A stretch of DNA of 64,000 nucleotides from assembly GCF_004341685.1 (NCBI RefSeq), contig NZ_SMAA01000002.1:162248-226247 (forward strand). The letters run 5' to 3'. The notes under the pieces were generated by a model. That model was given only the letters and a program-made list of their open reading frames with translations. It did no database searches and was not told the origin of the DNA. Below are positions 1 to 8,143 of this stretch, piece after piece. The stretch is from Pectinatus cerevisiiphilus. Lineage in GTDB: Bacteria; Bacillota; Negativicutes; Selenomonadales; Selenomonadaceae. Position 1 is the stretch's first letter. Each line of letters opens with the position of its first letter. Position numbers and translations under genes: made by a program.

Positions 1-945
1 GGGCTTATAATAAATAAATTTCGTGGGGATATAAAATTGTTGGAACCGGCACTGGATTTTCTTAAACAGAAAACAGGTAAGCCGGTTTTAGGTGTAATTC
101 CCTATTTGGAAAATATCGGCATCGATGATGAAGATTCCGTTTCACTTGATGATAAAACAGTAAAAAATACTGCGGCAGCATTGAAGATCGCTGTCATTCG
201 TACACCTAAAATATCCAATTTTACGGATTTTGCTGCATTAACGCAGGAAGAAGACGTAAATCTTTATTATGTAACTACAGCGTCGCAGCTGGGGCAGCCA
301 GATTTAATTATTTTGCCGGGGAGTAAAAACACCACGGAGGATTTGCTTTACCTGCGCAGCAGTGGTTTGGAAAAATGCCTGAAAGAGGCACATGCAAATA
401 AAGTACCTATTATAGGCGTTTGCGGTGGTTATCAAATGCTTGGTAAGATGATACGCGACCCCCATCATACGGAATCAACGCATGATGAAGTGGAAGCACT
501 TGGCTTTTTGCCGATGGTCACTACTTTTTTCCCAAAAAAAGTAACCTCGCAGGTGGAAGCGCAGACGATGCAATGGCAATTTTTAGGGAAAAAAGCCGCT
601 TTTACAAATCTACATGGTTATGAAATTCATATGGGACTTACTGATTTTGTTGGCGAAGTGCATCATCCCTTTTTGATAAACACAAGGGGTGGGCAGAGCG
701 TAAACAGTATTGATGGCGCAGTTAGTACCGATGGTTTTGTCATGGGTTCTTACATTCACGGGATTTTTGATAATGATGAGTATAGAAGGGCACTGCTGAA
801 TATACTGCGCGAGAGAAAGGGACTGGCACCATTGCCAGTGAGCCAAAATTATGCAGCACAGAAGCAGGCGGCCTATAATAGGCTGGCGCAGACAGTAAGG
901 CAGTCGCTTGATATGGAAAAATTGCAGCAGATAATAAATGAATAA
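1..945 (+). CDS. cobQ: Cobyric acid synthase, C-terminal part (5' cut by window edge)
   Basis: This is the glutamine-dependent amidase that amidates adenosyl-cobyrinic a,c-diamide to cobyric acid in the cytoplasmic B12 pathway. The frame is open from base 1. Its first visible residues, GLIINKFRGD, are a hallmark of the CobQ synthetase domain, so the true start lies outside the window. The visible 314 codons hold the end of the ATP-dependent domain and a GATase_3 domain, with nucleophile Cys at visible codon 141 in GVCGGYQMLG and His at codon 253 in YIHGIF. The first internal start-like codon (TTG, base 37) falls inside a conserved region and is not the real start. An HD-hydrolase gene follows on the same strand after 42 bases. 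The family call is firm. Confidence 0.95.
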   Translation, partial: GLIINKFRGDIKLLEPALDFLKQKTGKPVLGVIPYLENIGIDDEDSVSLDDKTVKNTAAALKIAVIRTPKISNFTDFAALTQEEDVNLYYVTTASQLGQPDLIILPGSKNTTEDLLYLRSSGLEKCLKEAHANKVPIIGVCGGYQMLGKMIRDPHHTESTHDEVEALGFLPMVTTFFPKKVTSQVEAQTMQWQFLGKKAAFTNLHGYEIHMGLTDFVGEVHHPFLINTRGGQSVNSIDGAVSTDGFVMGSYIHGIFDNDEYRRALLNILRERKGLAPLPVSQNYAAQKQAAYNRLAQTVRQSLDMEKLQQIINE

Positions 946-987
946 TAAAAATATCCTAGTAGAAAATTTTAGTGGAGGAGAAATAAT

Positions 988-1575
988 ATGCAGACAAAGC
1001 TTACAAAGAAACAGGCATGGGAATTACTAAAAAAATATAATCAAGAAGAATTTCATTTGCGGCATGCAGCCACTGTTTCGGCAGTTATGCGTTGGTACGC
1101 TGAAAATTTAGGTTATGCCGAAGAAGCAGCTTTTTGGGAAATCGTAGGTTTGCTGCATGATGTTGATTTTGAAAAATATCCAGAGGAACACTGCAAAAAA
1201 GCACCAGAACTTTTAAAAGAAATAAATGCGGAAAATGCCGTAATACATGCGGTTTGCTCGCATGGTTATGGCATTTGCGTCGATATAAAGCCTGAACATA
1301 CCATGGAAAAAGTATTATTTGCCAGTGATGAGTTGACGGGACTTATCGGTGCGGCGGCTCTTATGCGTCCGTCTAAGAGTGTACAGGACATGGAACTGAA
1401 AAGTCTTAAAAAGAAATTTAAGGACAAAAAATTTGCGGCGGGCTGTTCCCGTGACGTTATTAAGCAAGGGGCAGCTATGCTGGAATGGCCGTTGGATGAA
1501 CTGCTAGAAAAAACACTTTGTGCTATGAAGGCTGAAGAAAAACCCATAAATGACGAATTAGCTGTAGAAGGATAA
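988..1575 (+). CDS. HD-domain hydrolase (195 aa)
   Basis: This is a small HD-superfamily metal-dependent phosphohydrolase of unknown substrate. The metal-binding pattern is visible: His23/His26, the HD pair His57-Asp58 in GLLHDVDF, a later His92 in SHGYG, and Asp114 in ASDELTGL. The ATG at 988 has a strong GGAGG-type ribosome site. The protein is a single domain with no signal peptide or membrane segment and is probably cytosolic. It lies 42 bases after cobQ and may be co-transcribed with it, but nothing in the sequence ties it to B12. A hairpin terminator follows directly. The fold call is firm and the function is open. Confidence 0.85.
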   Translation: MQTKLTKKQAWELLKKYNQEEFHLRHAATVSAVMRWYAENLGYAEEAAFWEIVGLLHDVDFEKYPEEHCKKAPELLKEINAENAVIHAVCSHGYGICVDIKPEHTMEKVLFASDELTGLIGAAALMRPSKSVQDMELKSLKKKFKDKKFAAGCSRDVIKQGAAMLEWPLDELLEKTLCAMKAEEKPINDELAVEG

Positions 1576-1580
1576 TAAAC

Positions 1581-1613
1581 AAAAAAAGAGAGCCATCTAG
1601 CGCTCTCTTTTTT
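1581..1613. terminator. Bidirectional intrinsic terminator
   Basis: A seven-base GC-containing stem (AGAGAGC at 1587-1593 with GCTCTCT at 1602-1608) is extended by flanking A and T tracts. It sits between the convergent HD-hydrolase and secreted-protein genes and can serve both strands. Confidence 0.8.
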
Positions 1614-1623
1614 GTGTCTATAT

Positions 1624-2253
1624 TTATTCACCGGGGATGGGGTCACTGACAGGAGTATCCAAAGGATAGGAAGTCATTCCAAACCAGCTGGCTGCATCAT
1701 CCCAGGACAGGACAAGATTTTCTTTAGGGTTGCCGCTCTCATCATAGCCTTGTAAAACAGGTAAGGCAGTAGTGTCGCTGAGCAAATGTATTTTCATACT
1801 GCTGCTGTCCCAGCCCATGTTGGTGAGATTATCCATATTAGCATAAGTAACATAATGGTCTTGGTATGGACCTACCATATAGAAATTATGTGTAGAGTCA
1901 TCACCGTTTAGAGCGTTGTCTTTTAGTACCCAAAAAACCATATCAGGATCGGTTGTCTTGAATTCAAATATTTTTATTATACTTCCGGGAAGAAAACTGA
2001 AGTGGATATCATTGCTGTCACCCGAGATAAGCATATCTCCCCGTACTGTTCCGTTATAATTGTTTGGCATATAAAAGGTAAATCGCACATATTCGTTCCA
2101 TTGGCCGATGGTCCGGACACTGGAAACGTCATTCCATAGTTTGTCTGTGGAAAATTCGGCGATTTCCCGGGTACTCGTAACTTGCATAGCCAAACATGAT
2201 GGCTGGAAGAAACAAAATAAGGATACAAATATAATCAAAATAATTTTTTTCAT
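1624..2253 (-). CDS. Hypothetical secreted protein (209 aa)
   Basis: I do not recognise this family. The N-terminus has a clear Sec signal: MKK, then a hydrophobic run of about 15 residues, then a likely cleavage after SCLA near residue 22. A Cys occurs there, but without a convincing lipobox. The mature part is acidic and aromatic-rich (many D, W, Y, F), predicted to be beta-rich, with no membrane segment and no catalytic motif I can name. An exported, possibly periplasmic, protein is the most that can be said. It is a single-gene transcript, convergent with the HD hydrolase and divergent from tRNA-Gln. Confidence 0.7.
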   Translation of the reverse strand: MKKIILIIFVSLFCFFQPSCLAMQVTSTREIAEFSTDKLWNDVSSVRTIGQWNEYVRFTFYMPNNYNGTVRGDMLISGDSNDIHFSFLPGSIIKIFEFKTTDPDMVFWVLKDNALNGDDSTHNFYMVGPYQDHYVTYANMDNLTNMGWDSSSMKIHLLSDTTALPVLQGYDESGNPKENLVLSWDDAASWFGMTSYPLDTPVSDPIPGE

Positions 2254-2333
2254 GGAATCACTCCTTAAAATAAATATTCTGTCAAAATAAACCTTAGCAT
2301 ATAGCGCAAATGTTAGTCAAGTAAACATTTTTC

Positions 2334-2362
2334 TTGACTTTTTTTTCATAGCTGTATATAAT
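2334..2362 (+). promoter_or_regulatory. Sigma-A promoter of tRNA-Gln
   Basis: TTGACT at 2334-2339 and a perfect TATAAT at 2357-2362 are separated by 17 bases. The -10 ends about 20 bases before the mature tRNA. Confidence 0.85.
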
Positions 2363-2382
2363 ATTTAAGTCGGCAAAAGTAT

Positions 2383-2458
2383 TGGGGTATCGCCAAGTTG
2401 GTAAGGCACGGGATTCTGAATCCCGCATTCGTTGGTTCGAGTCCAGCTACCCCAGCCA
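2383..2458 (+). tRNA. tRNA-Gln (CTG anticodon)
   Basis: A full cloverleaf is visible. The acceptor TGGGGTA pairs with TACCCCA, the discriminator is G, and CCA is encoded. The anticodon stem CGGGA/TCCCG encloses TTCTGAA, giving anticodon CTG. The T-loop GGTTCGAGTCC is intact. It is a single-gene transcript with its own promoter and terminator. Confidence 0.95.
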
Positions 2459-2469
2459 ATTGTAATTTT

Positions 2470-2494
2470 GCACCGCGTTTGCGGTGCTTTTTTT
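2470..2494 (+). terminator. Intrinsic terminator after tRNA-Gln
   Basis: GCACCGC at 2470-2476 pairs with GCGGTGC at 2481-2487 around a GTTT loop, followed by seven T residues. Confidence 0.9.
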
Positions 2495-2591
2495 GTATAA
2501 GCCTGTATTTTTAAGACCTATCGGCTATAATTTCCCCTCTGCGGAAAAGACAAAGCTATTATATGGAATTGCTCACAAAAGGAGTTATTTT

Positions 2592-3830
2592 ATGGCTAAG
2601 AAATTTATTGCACTCTTAATATTTATAGTCATTTTGTTTTTAGGAATTGTGTATTTTTTTTGTTCCCGCACGTATAAAGATCCCGGCAGTGAATCTGGAA
2701 ATATAGTTGATGAAGTGGAAGGGAAGCCTCTTTATGTCTGGCAGACAATTTCCCCTGACGTAGCCCACGGCCGGACAATTTCCTGGATGGGGAAGATAAA
2801 TGATACAGGAACATTGGAACTTTCCTATGCGGAACACGGTGTTGTGACTTATGAAGCAATGGCGGTCCCTTTCGATGAAGATACAGCCGTATATACCGTC
2901 AAGCTTCGTTCACTTGACCCGGATACGGAATATAGTTATCGGGTAAGCTCGGGGGCAGGTTATTCTGATTGGTACAAATTTTCTACTGTAGATGAGGAAA
3001 AACAAACTTGTTCAGCACTTATTTTCGGTGATTCCCAATCCAGTGATTATTCGGTTTGGTCTGGAACGGCCAATGCGGCATATGAAAGAAATCCCAATAT
3101 AGACTTTTTTATAAATATGGGTGATTTGGTTGATAATGGCAGTGATCTATCACAATGGCGTGCATGGTTGGCCGGTATAGCCAAGTTTTCCTCGTCAATA
3201 CCAGTGGCACCGGTTATGGGAAACCATGAAACATATGGTCTGGATTGGAAACCAACTACTCCCCAGAGTTTCCAAACATTGTTCGGTGTGCCGGAGAACA
3301 GTTCCTATGGCATTCAGAAACATGCGTATTCTTTTGACTATGGGCCAGTGCATTTTGTCGTTTTGGATACCCAGTTTGAAGAAGAACAGGTAGCTCTGCC
3401 TAACCTTCTCAAGGAACAGGCCGAATGGCTGGACAAGGACTTGGCAATGTCTGATCTACCTTGGAAAATAATATTGATGCATCGCCAGCCATGGAAAATC
3501 CCGCCTGACGGATCCTTGAATGATATCGGTAAAGCTTTTTTACCGATAATAAGCAAGCATAACGTTGATGTAGTGTTCAGTGCACACATCCATTCATATT
3601 CCCGCACAGATCCTTTGAGCTTCGGCGGTGGGTCGGCCGTGTATATTTCTACAGGCCGCAGCGGTGATCAGGTATGGGCTAAATCACCACAGAAAAACGA
3701 TGATGAAAAATTTTTTAATCCCCTTGATGAACCAATGTATTTGAAGATGGATGCAGATACACATAAGCTAACGGTAACTGCCTATAAGCAGGATGGCAGC
3801 ATTATTGATGAATGGCAGACACAAAAATAA
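2592..3830 (+). CDS. Membrane-anchored purple-acid-phosphatase-like metallophosphoesterase (412 aa)
   Basis: This is a calcineurin-like phosphoesterase of the purple acid phosphatase type, probably acting outside the cytoplasmic membrane. The start is the ATG at 2592, behind AAGGAG; the longer frame from 2484 overlaps the tRNA terminator and is rejected. Residues 5-23 form one membrane anchor or uncleaved signal. Residues 48-133 form the fibronectin-like N-terminal domain. The metal centre follows in order: GDSQS (Asp147), GDLVDNG (Asp178), GNHE (Asn211, His212), His297 in LMHRQPW, and AHIH (His332, His334). The fold is sure; the natural phosphoester substrate is not. Confidence 0.88.
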   Translation: MAKKFIALLIFIVILFLGIVYFFCSRTYKDPGSESGNIVDEVEGKPLYVWQTISPDVAHGRTISWMGKINDTGTLELSYAEHGVVTYEAMAVPFDEDTAVYTVKLRSLDPDTEYSYRVSSGAGYSDWYKFSTVDEEKQTCSALIFGDSQSSDYSVWSGTANAAYERNPNIDFFINMGDLVDNGSDLSQWRAWLAGIAKFSSSIPVAPVMGNHETYGLDWKPTTPQSFQTLFGVPENSSYGIQKHAYSFDYGPVHFVVLDTQFEEEQVALPNLLKEQAEWLDKDLAMSDLPWKIILMHRQPWKIPPDGSLNDIGKAFLPIISKHNVDVVFSAHIHSYSRTDPLSFGGGSAVYISTGRSGDQVWAKSPQKNDDEKFFNPLDEPMYLKMDADTHKLTVTAYKQDGSIIDEWQTQK

Positions 3831-3840
3831 TAAAAAAGTA

Positions 3841-3869
3841 TTGACAAATTTGCCTGATCTTAGTATAAT
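3841..3869 (+). promoter_or_regulatory. Consensus sigma-A promoter of tRNA-Lys
   Basis: A perfect TTGACA at 3841-3846 and a perfect TATAAT at 3864-3869 have a 17-base spacer, beginning 11 bases after the phosphatase stop codon. Confidence 0.9.
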
Positions 3870-3901
3870 ATCATAGTCGGCTTGATGAGCGACACTTAAA
3901 A

Positions 3902-3977
3902 GGTTCACTAGCTCAGTTGGCAGAGCACCTGACTTTTAATCAGGGTGTCCCGAGTTCGAATCTCGGGTGAGCCACCA
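3902..3977 (+). tRNA. tRNA-Lys (TTT anticodon)
   Basis: The acceptor GGTTCAC pairs with GTGAGCC with one G-T pair, the discriminator is A, and CCA is encoded. The anticodon stem CCTGA/TCAGG encloses CTTTTAA, giving anticodon TTT. The T-arm GAGTTCGAATCTC is intact. Confidence 0.95.
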
Positions 3978-3989
3978 TTTGTAAACAAG

Positions 3990-4019
3990 GCCTTCTTCCC
4001 ATTGAAGAAGGCTTTTTTT
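3990..4019 (+). terminator. Intrinsic terminator after tRNA-Lys
   Basis: A perfect nine-base stem, GCCTTCTTC at 3990-3998 with GAAGAAGGC at 4004-4012, has loop CCATT and is followed by seven T residues. Confidence 0.92.
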
Positions 4020-4052
4020 GTATTTTTTTATACATAGAAAGGGGAAAGAGGA

Positions 4053-5278
4053 TTGGAACCTTCCGCAACATCAGCTGATAACAATGGATTCTCTGCAGAA
4101 AAACATAATTATGAAGTTGCCCTTTTATCATTTGGACATTTGCTGAACGATTTCTATTGTAATTTTTTACCTATCCTTATACCAATGTTGATTGTCAGTA
4201 TGGATATATCATTAGCTTTAAGCGGGGTATTGGTAATGGCACTGGCTTTTACCGCCAATGTTTTACAACCTGTATTTGGTTATTATATGGATAAATATAA
4301 TTTCAGCAGATTACTTTTAGTGGTTTTACCTTTTGGTGCATTTTTTATCAGTATGACTAGTTTTGTATCCAATTTTTTCACCCTGTTTTTGTGCGTGGCA
4401 TTAAGTGGGCTTGCCGTGTCTCTTTTTCATCCTATGGCTACAGGAATGGTCGGTAAAACTGCGAATAAAAAAAGTATGGGTATTTCGCTTTCTTTTTTTA
4501 TTGGTGGGGGCAATCTGGGATTCGCTTTTGCGCCTATCGTATTGGTTTATTTCATTCAGGCATATTCATTGAAAATGCTTCCGGTATTGATTGTTCCAAC
4601 AGTAATTTTGAGTATACTTTTTTATCAGGCAAAATTGTATAAAATTCGTACGGTAAATAAAGATGAAAAGAACAAAAGTACTTTATCATGGCGAAGTCTG
4701 GCAGAAAATACGGCTTTATTGAAACTAAACGCTGCTATGGCTATAAGGACATGGTCCCATGGAGCGATAACAACGTTTTTGCCGATGCTGTTGCTTACTT
4801 ATGGATATGATAAGACTGCATCGGGTTGGCTGCTGACCGGTTTTTAGTGGGCGCAGCTGTTGGTGGTGTGTTTGGTGGTTTTTTAAACGATCGCATCGGC
4901 TATAAAAAAGTGATATGGATTTCTATGCTGGCTGCGGTTTTTCCTGCATTGTATTTTTTTATGGCTGAAAATATATCATTCGTTTCTATAGCGGCATTGT
5001 TTATGGCTGGATTCTTTTTACAGGCAGCGCATCCATGCTCTGTTGTTTGGTGTCAACGGTTTTTACCGGATAACCCCAACCTTGCCTCAGGTATGATGCT
5101 GGGACTTTCGTTCGGGCTCGGCGGTGTTGGTGCTGCTTTAACGGCAGTTGCCGCTGAATACATAGGATTATCTTTAGCGCTTGCATGCACTGTGCTGACA
5201 TTAGTAGTGGGAGCTGTTATTGTTTATACAATCCCGGAATGCCCTGCTGTTGCAAGGGACGTAATTCAATCAGAGTAA
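4053..5278 (+). pseudogene. MFS exporter, fosmidomycin-resistance (Fsr) type, split by a frameshift
   Basis: The two halves together make one 12-helix major-facilitator exporter of about 408 aa resembling Fsr. Family-like stretches include SFGHLLNDF near residue 26, LQPVFGYYMDKY, and LFHPMATGMVGK. Translation starts at TTG 4053 behind GAAAGGGGAAAGAGG. The first frame reads to GWLLTGF and stops at 4845-4847. The continuation LVGAAVGGVFGGF follows in another frame. At the joint, GGTTTTTAG has five T residues; six would restore GF-LVGAAVGG without a stop. This is either a real one-base deletion in a T run or a read error. If real, the product ends near helix 7 and is probably inactive. Confidence 0.85.
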
Positions 5279-5298
5279 ACTATATTCTAAAATAAATA

Positions 5299-5330
5299 AA
5301 AGCAAGGCATTTTGCTGCCTTGCTTTTTTT
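5299..5330. terminator. Bidirectional intrinsic terminator
   Basis: AAAGCAAGGCA at 5299-5309 pairs with TGCCTTGCTTT at 5316-5326, with T residues after it and A residues before it. It separates the convergent Fsr-like gene and manA. Confidence 0.88.
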
Positions 5331-5337
5331 ATTTATT

Positions 5338-6303
5338 TTAAAGTGTAGTTAAAATGAATTCACCCATACCATTAATGCGATAGTCCCCCATTGAAGCGGG
5401 GATGAACACACTATCACCCTTTTTCAGAATCAGGCTTTCGTTAGGGGCGTCAAGACATAATTCACCATCAAGCACCAGCAATGAATGGAAAGAGCTGGTG
5501 TCAGCACAGAGAGTACAGTTTCCACCAATTTGAAAAAGATATACTGTAAATAAAGAACATTGTGAGAGTAATTTAATTTTATAGTCAGAAAAGACATCAA
5601 TTGAACCAATGGCACCTGGTTTGTATACAGGCGGCTGTAAATTGGTTACGGCCAGTGCTTTTGCTATATGCAGCTGTCTAGGTTTTCCGTCCTTACCTTT
5701 TCTGCCATAGTCGTAAACACGGTAGGTGGTATTGGAACTTTGCTGTATTTCAGCAATCAATATCCCCTTACCGATGCCGTGCAGCGTCCCAGACGCTATG
5801 AAGAAGACGTCGCCTTTCTTTACGGGAACCTGGTTACAGACATCAAGCAGCGTATTGTCATGGATACGTCTTTCAAATTCATCATGGCTTATCTTATTTT
5901 TAAAACCGTAAATTAATTTAGCATCTGGTTCTGCATCCACTATATACCACATTTCAGTTTTACCGGGTTCACCTTCAACTGCTTGGGCATAATCGTCGTT
6001 CGGGTGCACCTGTATAGATAAATTGTCATGGGCATCAATTAATTTTATGAGCAAAGGAAAATAATCTACGGCAGCAGCTTTTGTGCCTACCACTTTTTTG
6101 CCGAGCTTATCGATATAAGAAGGCAGGGTTTGGTCTTTGTAGGTGCCATTTTCAATAGTACATACACCCGCTTTATGGCAGGATAGTTCCCAGCTTTCTG
6201 CAACTATAGGCAGATCAGTCCGTTTTCCGTACTCGTCTTTCAAACGAGTTCCACCCCAGATGTAATCTTTTAGGGGAGACCGTAATTTTAATGGATATAG
6301 CAT
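5338..6303 (-). CDS. manA: Class I mannose-6-phosphate isomerase (321 aa)
   Basis: This cytosolic Zn enzyme interconverts mannose 6-phosphate and fructose 6-phosphate. The start is the ATG at 6303, behind AGAGGTGA; the upstream extension to 6405 lacks family similarity. Zn-site residues are visible as Gln98 and His100 in QVHPND, Glu117 in KTEMWY, and His175 in SGTLHGIG. The YRVYDYGR motif follows near residue 194. The length matches the short bacterial ManA form. It is a single gene, divergent from livJ. It could feed mannose 6-phosphate toward the mannoside-type cluster at 52-56 kb, which is an inference from pathway logic only. Confidence 0.95.
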   Translation of the reverse strand: MLYPLKLRSPLKDYIWGGTRLKDEYGKRTDLPIVAESWELSCHKAGVCTIENGTYKDQTLPSYIDKLGKKVVGTKAAAVDYFPLLIKLIDAHDNLSIQVHPNDDYAQAVEGEPGKTEMWYIVDAEPDAKLIYGFKNKISHDEFERRIHDNTLLDVCNQVPVKKGDVFFIASGTLHGIGKGILIAEIQQSSNTTYRVYDYGRKGKDGKPRQLHIAKALAVTNLQPPVYKPGAIGSIDVFSDYKIKLLSQCSLFTVYLFQIGGNCTLCADTSSFHSLLVLDGELCLDAPNESLILKKGDSVFIPASMGDYRINGMGEFILTTL

Positions 6304-6522
6304 ATAATTCACCTCTGCTACATTATAACATAGATAGCGTTGCGGACGATATTTATGGCTTATATGAGCATTATTTTTATATTTCAGAACAAAGAAGTAT
6401 GGCAAATTGCAAGATTTTTATATTTTAAGGCAATTATATTGAATATCATTTATTTATTGCAGAAAAATAAAATAAAATTCCTTTTTTTATATCTATAGAC
6501 GATAACGTCTTAAAGTTTTATC

Positions 6523-6551
6523 TTGACTAGTGTATACTTGCAAACTATAAT
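6523..6551 (+). promoter_or_regulatory. Promoter of livJ
   Basis: TTGACT at 6523-6528 and TATAAT at 6546-6551 have a 17-base spacer, 46 bases upstream of the livJ ATG. Confidence 0.85.
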
Positions 6552-6597
6552 ATATCTATCGTAATAATAGAAGTAATTACTACTAGGAGGAGCTTTT

Positions 6598-7779
6598 ATG
6601 AAATTAAAGGGAAAGCGTTTGAGAGTTATCAGCGCACTCCTTGGTGCAGCAATGATGACAGCAGTCATTTCCGGCTGTGGCGGACAAAAAAGTGCGTCTG
6701 ATGCAAACACCATTAAAATCGGTGCAAATTTTGAACTCACAGGGAATGCAGCAAATTATGGTTCGGCTGCATTAGATGGTTTAAGGCTTGCCGTCAAGGA
6801 AGTAAATGATGCAGGCGGCATCAACGGAAAGACCGTTGAATTAGAAGAAGTAGATTGTAAATCAGAAGCATCAGAAGCAGCCAATGCGACGACTAAGCTG
6901 GTTACGGATAAAGTTTCTGCGATTGTCGGACCGGCTACTACTGGTGATGTATTGGCTTCATCGCCAATTGTTACTGACAGTAAAGTTCCTCTTATCGCTC
7001 CGGCAGCAACTAGTCCTAAAGTAACGGTTGATGATAGTGGCAAAGTGAATCCTTTCATTTTCCGCAGTTGTTTTATTGATCCCCAGCAGGGTGACGTAAT
7101 GGCTACCTTTGCTACTAAAACACTGAAGGTAAAGACCGCAGCTATTTATGTGGATTCCAGCACAGACTATTCAAAGAGCCTGGGCAAGGTATTCAAGGAA
7201 AAGTTTGAAGCGGCAGGCGGACAGGTCGTTGATGAAGAAGCGTTCGTACAAAAAGACCAGGATTTTAAGACTACACTCACAAAGATAAAAGCAGCTAATC
7301 CGGATGTAATTTTCATCCCTGCTTATTATGAAGAAGTCGGTAAGATTGTTAAACAGGCACGTGAATTGGGCATAACTGCTCCACTGCTTGGTACTGATGG
7401 TTGGGATGATAATAAAGTCGTAGATATCGCTGGTGCGGATTCATTGAATAATACTTTCTATAGCACACATTATTCAGATCAGGATAAAGATGTACAAAAC
7501 TTTATCAAATTGTTCCAGACCGCAAATGATGGTAAATCACCTAATGTCTTTGCAGCACTGGGATATGATGCGGGCAAGATGTTGATTGAAGCCATTAAAC
7601 AGGCAAATAGCAGCGATCCGCAGAAGATACGTGATGCTTTGGAAAATCTGAAAGATATTCAGGTCGGAACAGGCACCATCAGCATGGATAAGAACCATAA
7701 TCCTATAAAATCGGCTGTCATAATTGAAATGAAAGACGGCAGTAAGGTTATGAGAGAAAAGATAGCTCCAGAAAGCTGA
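6598..7779 (+). CDS. livJ: Branched-chain amino-acid ABC transporter, substrate-binding lipoprotein (393 aa)
   Basis: This is a periplasmic-binding-protein type I receptor that delivers Leu/Ile/Val (or a related amino acid) to LivHMGF. A lipoprotein signal ends in VISGC with Cys27 as lipidation site. The mature part begins IKIGANFELTGNAANYG, typical of LivJ/LivK, with the type I hinge pattern and the ALGYDAGKMLIEA stretch near the C-terminus. The ATG at 6598 has the strong site AGGAGG. A perfect 12-base-pair hairpin follows the stop, and the permease genes begin only 364 bases later with their own promoter. The binding protein can therefore be made in excess over the permease. Confidence 0.95.
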   Translation: MKLKGKRLRVISALLGAAMMTAVISGCGGQKSASDANTIKIGANFELTGNAANYGSAALDGLRLAVKEVNDAGGINGKTVELEEVDCKSEASEAANATTKLVTDKVSAIVGPATTGDVLASSPIVTDSKVPLIAPAATSPKVTVDDSGKVNPFIFRSCFIDPQQGDVMATFATKTLKVKTAAIYVDSSTDYSKSLGKVFKEKFEAAGGQVVDEEAFVQKDQDFKTTLTKIKAANPDVIFIPAYYEEVGKIVKQARELGITAPLLGTDGWDDNKVVDIAGADSLNNTFYSTHYSDQDKDVQNFIKLFQTANDGKSPNVFAALGYDAGKMLIEAIKQANSSDPQKIRDALENLKDIQVGTGTISMDKNHNPIKSAVIIEMKDGSKVMREKIAPES

Positions 7780-7791
7780 TTGCCAGAAGTA

Positions 7792-7830
7792 GTCAATTCC
7801 GGTCAAAATAACCGGAATTGACTTATTTTA
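7792..7830 (+). terminator. Hairpin after livJ (terminator or attenuator)
   Basis: A perfect 12-base-pair stem, GTCAATTCCGGT at 7792-7803 with ACCGGAATTGAC at 7811-7822, is followed by TTATTTTA. The T tract is interrupted, so partial read-through into livH is possible. Confidence 0.75.
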
Positions 7831-7848
7831 AAGGATAAATAACTGATA

Positions 7849-7878
7849 TTGACAATAATACGATTGATAATTTATAAT
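7849..7878 (+). promoter_or_regulatory. Promoter for livHMGF
   Basis: A perfect TTGACA at 7849-7854 and TATAAT at 7873-7878 have an 18-base spacer. Transcription from here would give a leader of roughly 260 bases before livH. Confidence 0.7.
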
Positions 7879-7884
7879 ATCAAT

Positions 7885-8143
7885 ATATTTGGTATTTTGT
7901 CTGCTGAAGTTAATATGTGCTCAACGGTGAGCTGTTTATGGTTGATGCACGGACTGGTATTGGAACCTTTGGCTGGTCGGCTGAAGGTTTTTATTTTTGC
8001 CTGCGGGATGACACGTGGGCAGTGCAGGCAAAATATTTTATCGGCGTGAAAGGCAAAGCGTTTTATTGTGCTGAGGTTTTCGGCTAATAATATTTTGTAC
8101 ACGGCTAAATTATTGAAAAATAAAATGTAATGGGGGCTTTCTG
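7885..8143 (+). other. Long untranslated leader ahead of livH
   Basis: This stretch holds no recognised gene. It contains a 10-base-pair hairpin (TTTTGCCTGC at 7995-8004 with GCAGGCAAAA at 8024-8033). A short open frame runs from ATG 7915 to the TGA at 8047-8049 and is rich in Leu and Val codons near its start, but it has no good ribosome site. No T-box motif is present. A leader with regulatory structure is possible; no known riboswitch class was recognised. Confidence 0.4.

Noticed and set aside
7915..8049. Leucine/valine-rich leader peptide controlling livH by ribosome stalling
   Set aside because: The codons are suggestive, but there is no ribosome site and no clear pair of alternative hairpins, so I list only an untyped leader.
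7872..8102. 76-codon minus-strand frame opposite the livH leader
   Set aside because: No ribosome site or recognisable family; it lies antisense to the leader and its promoter.
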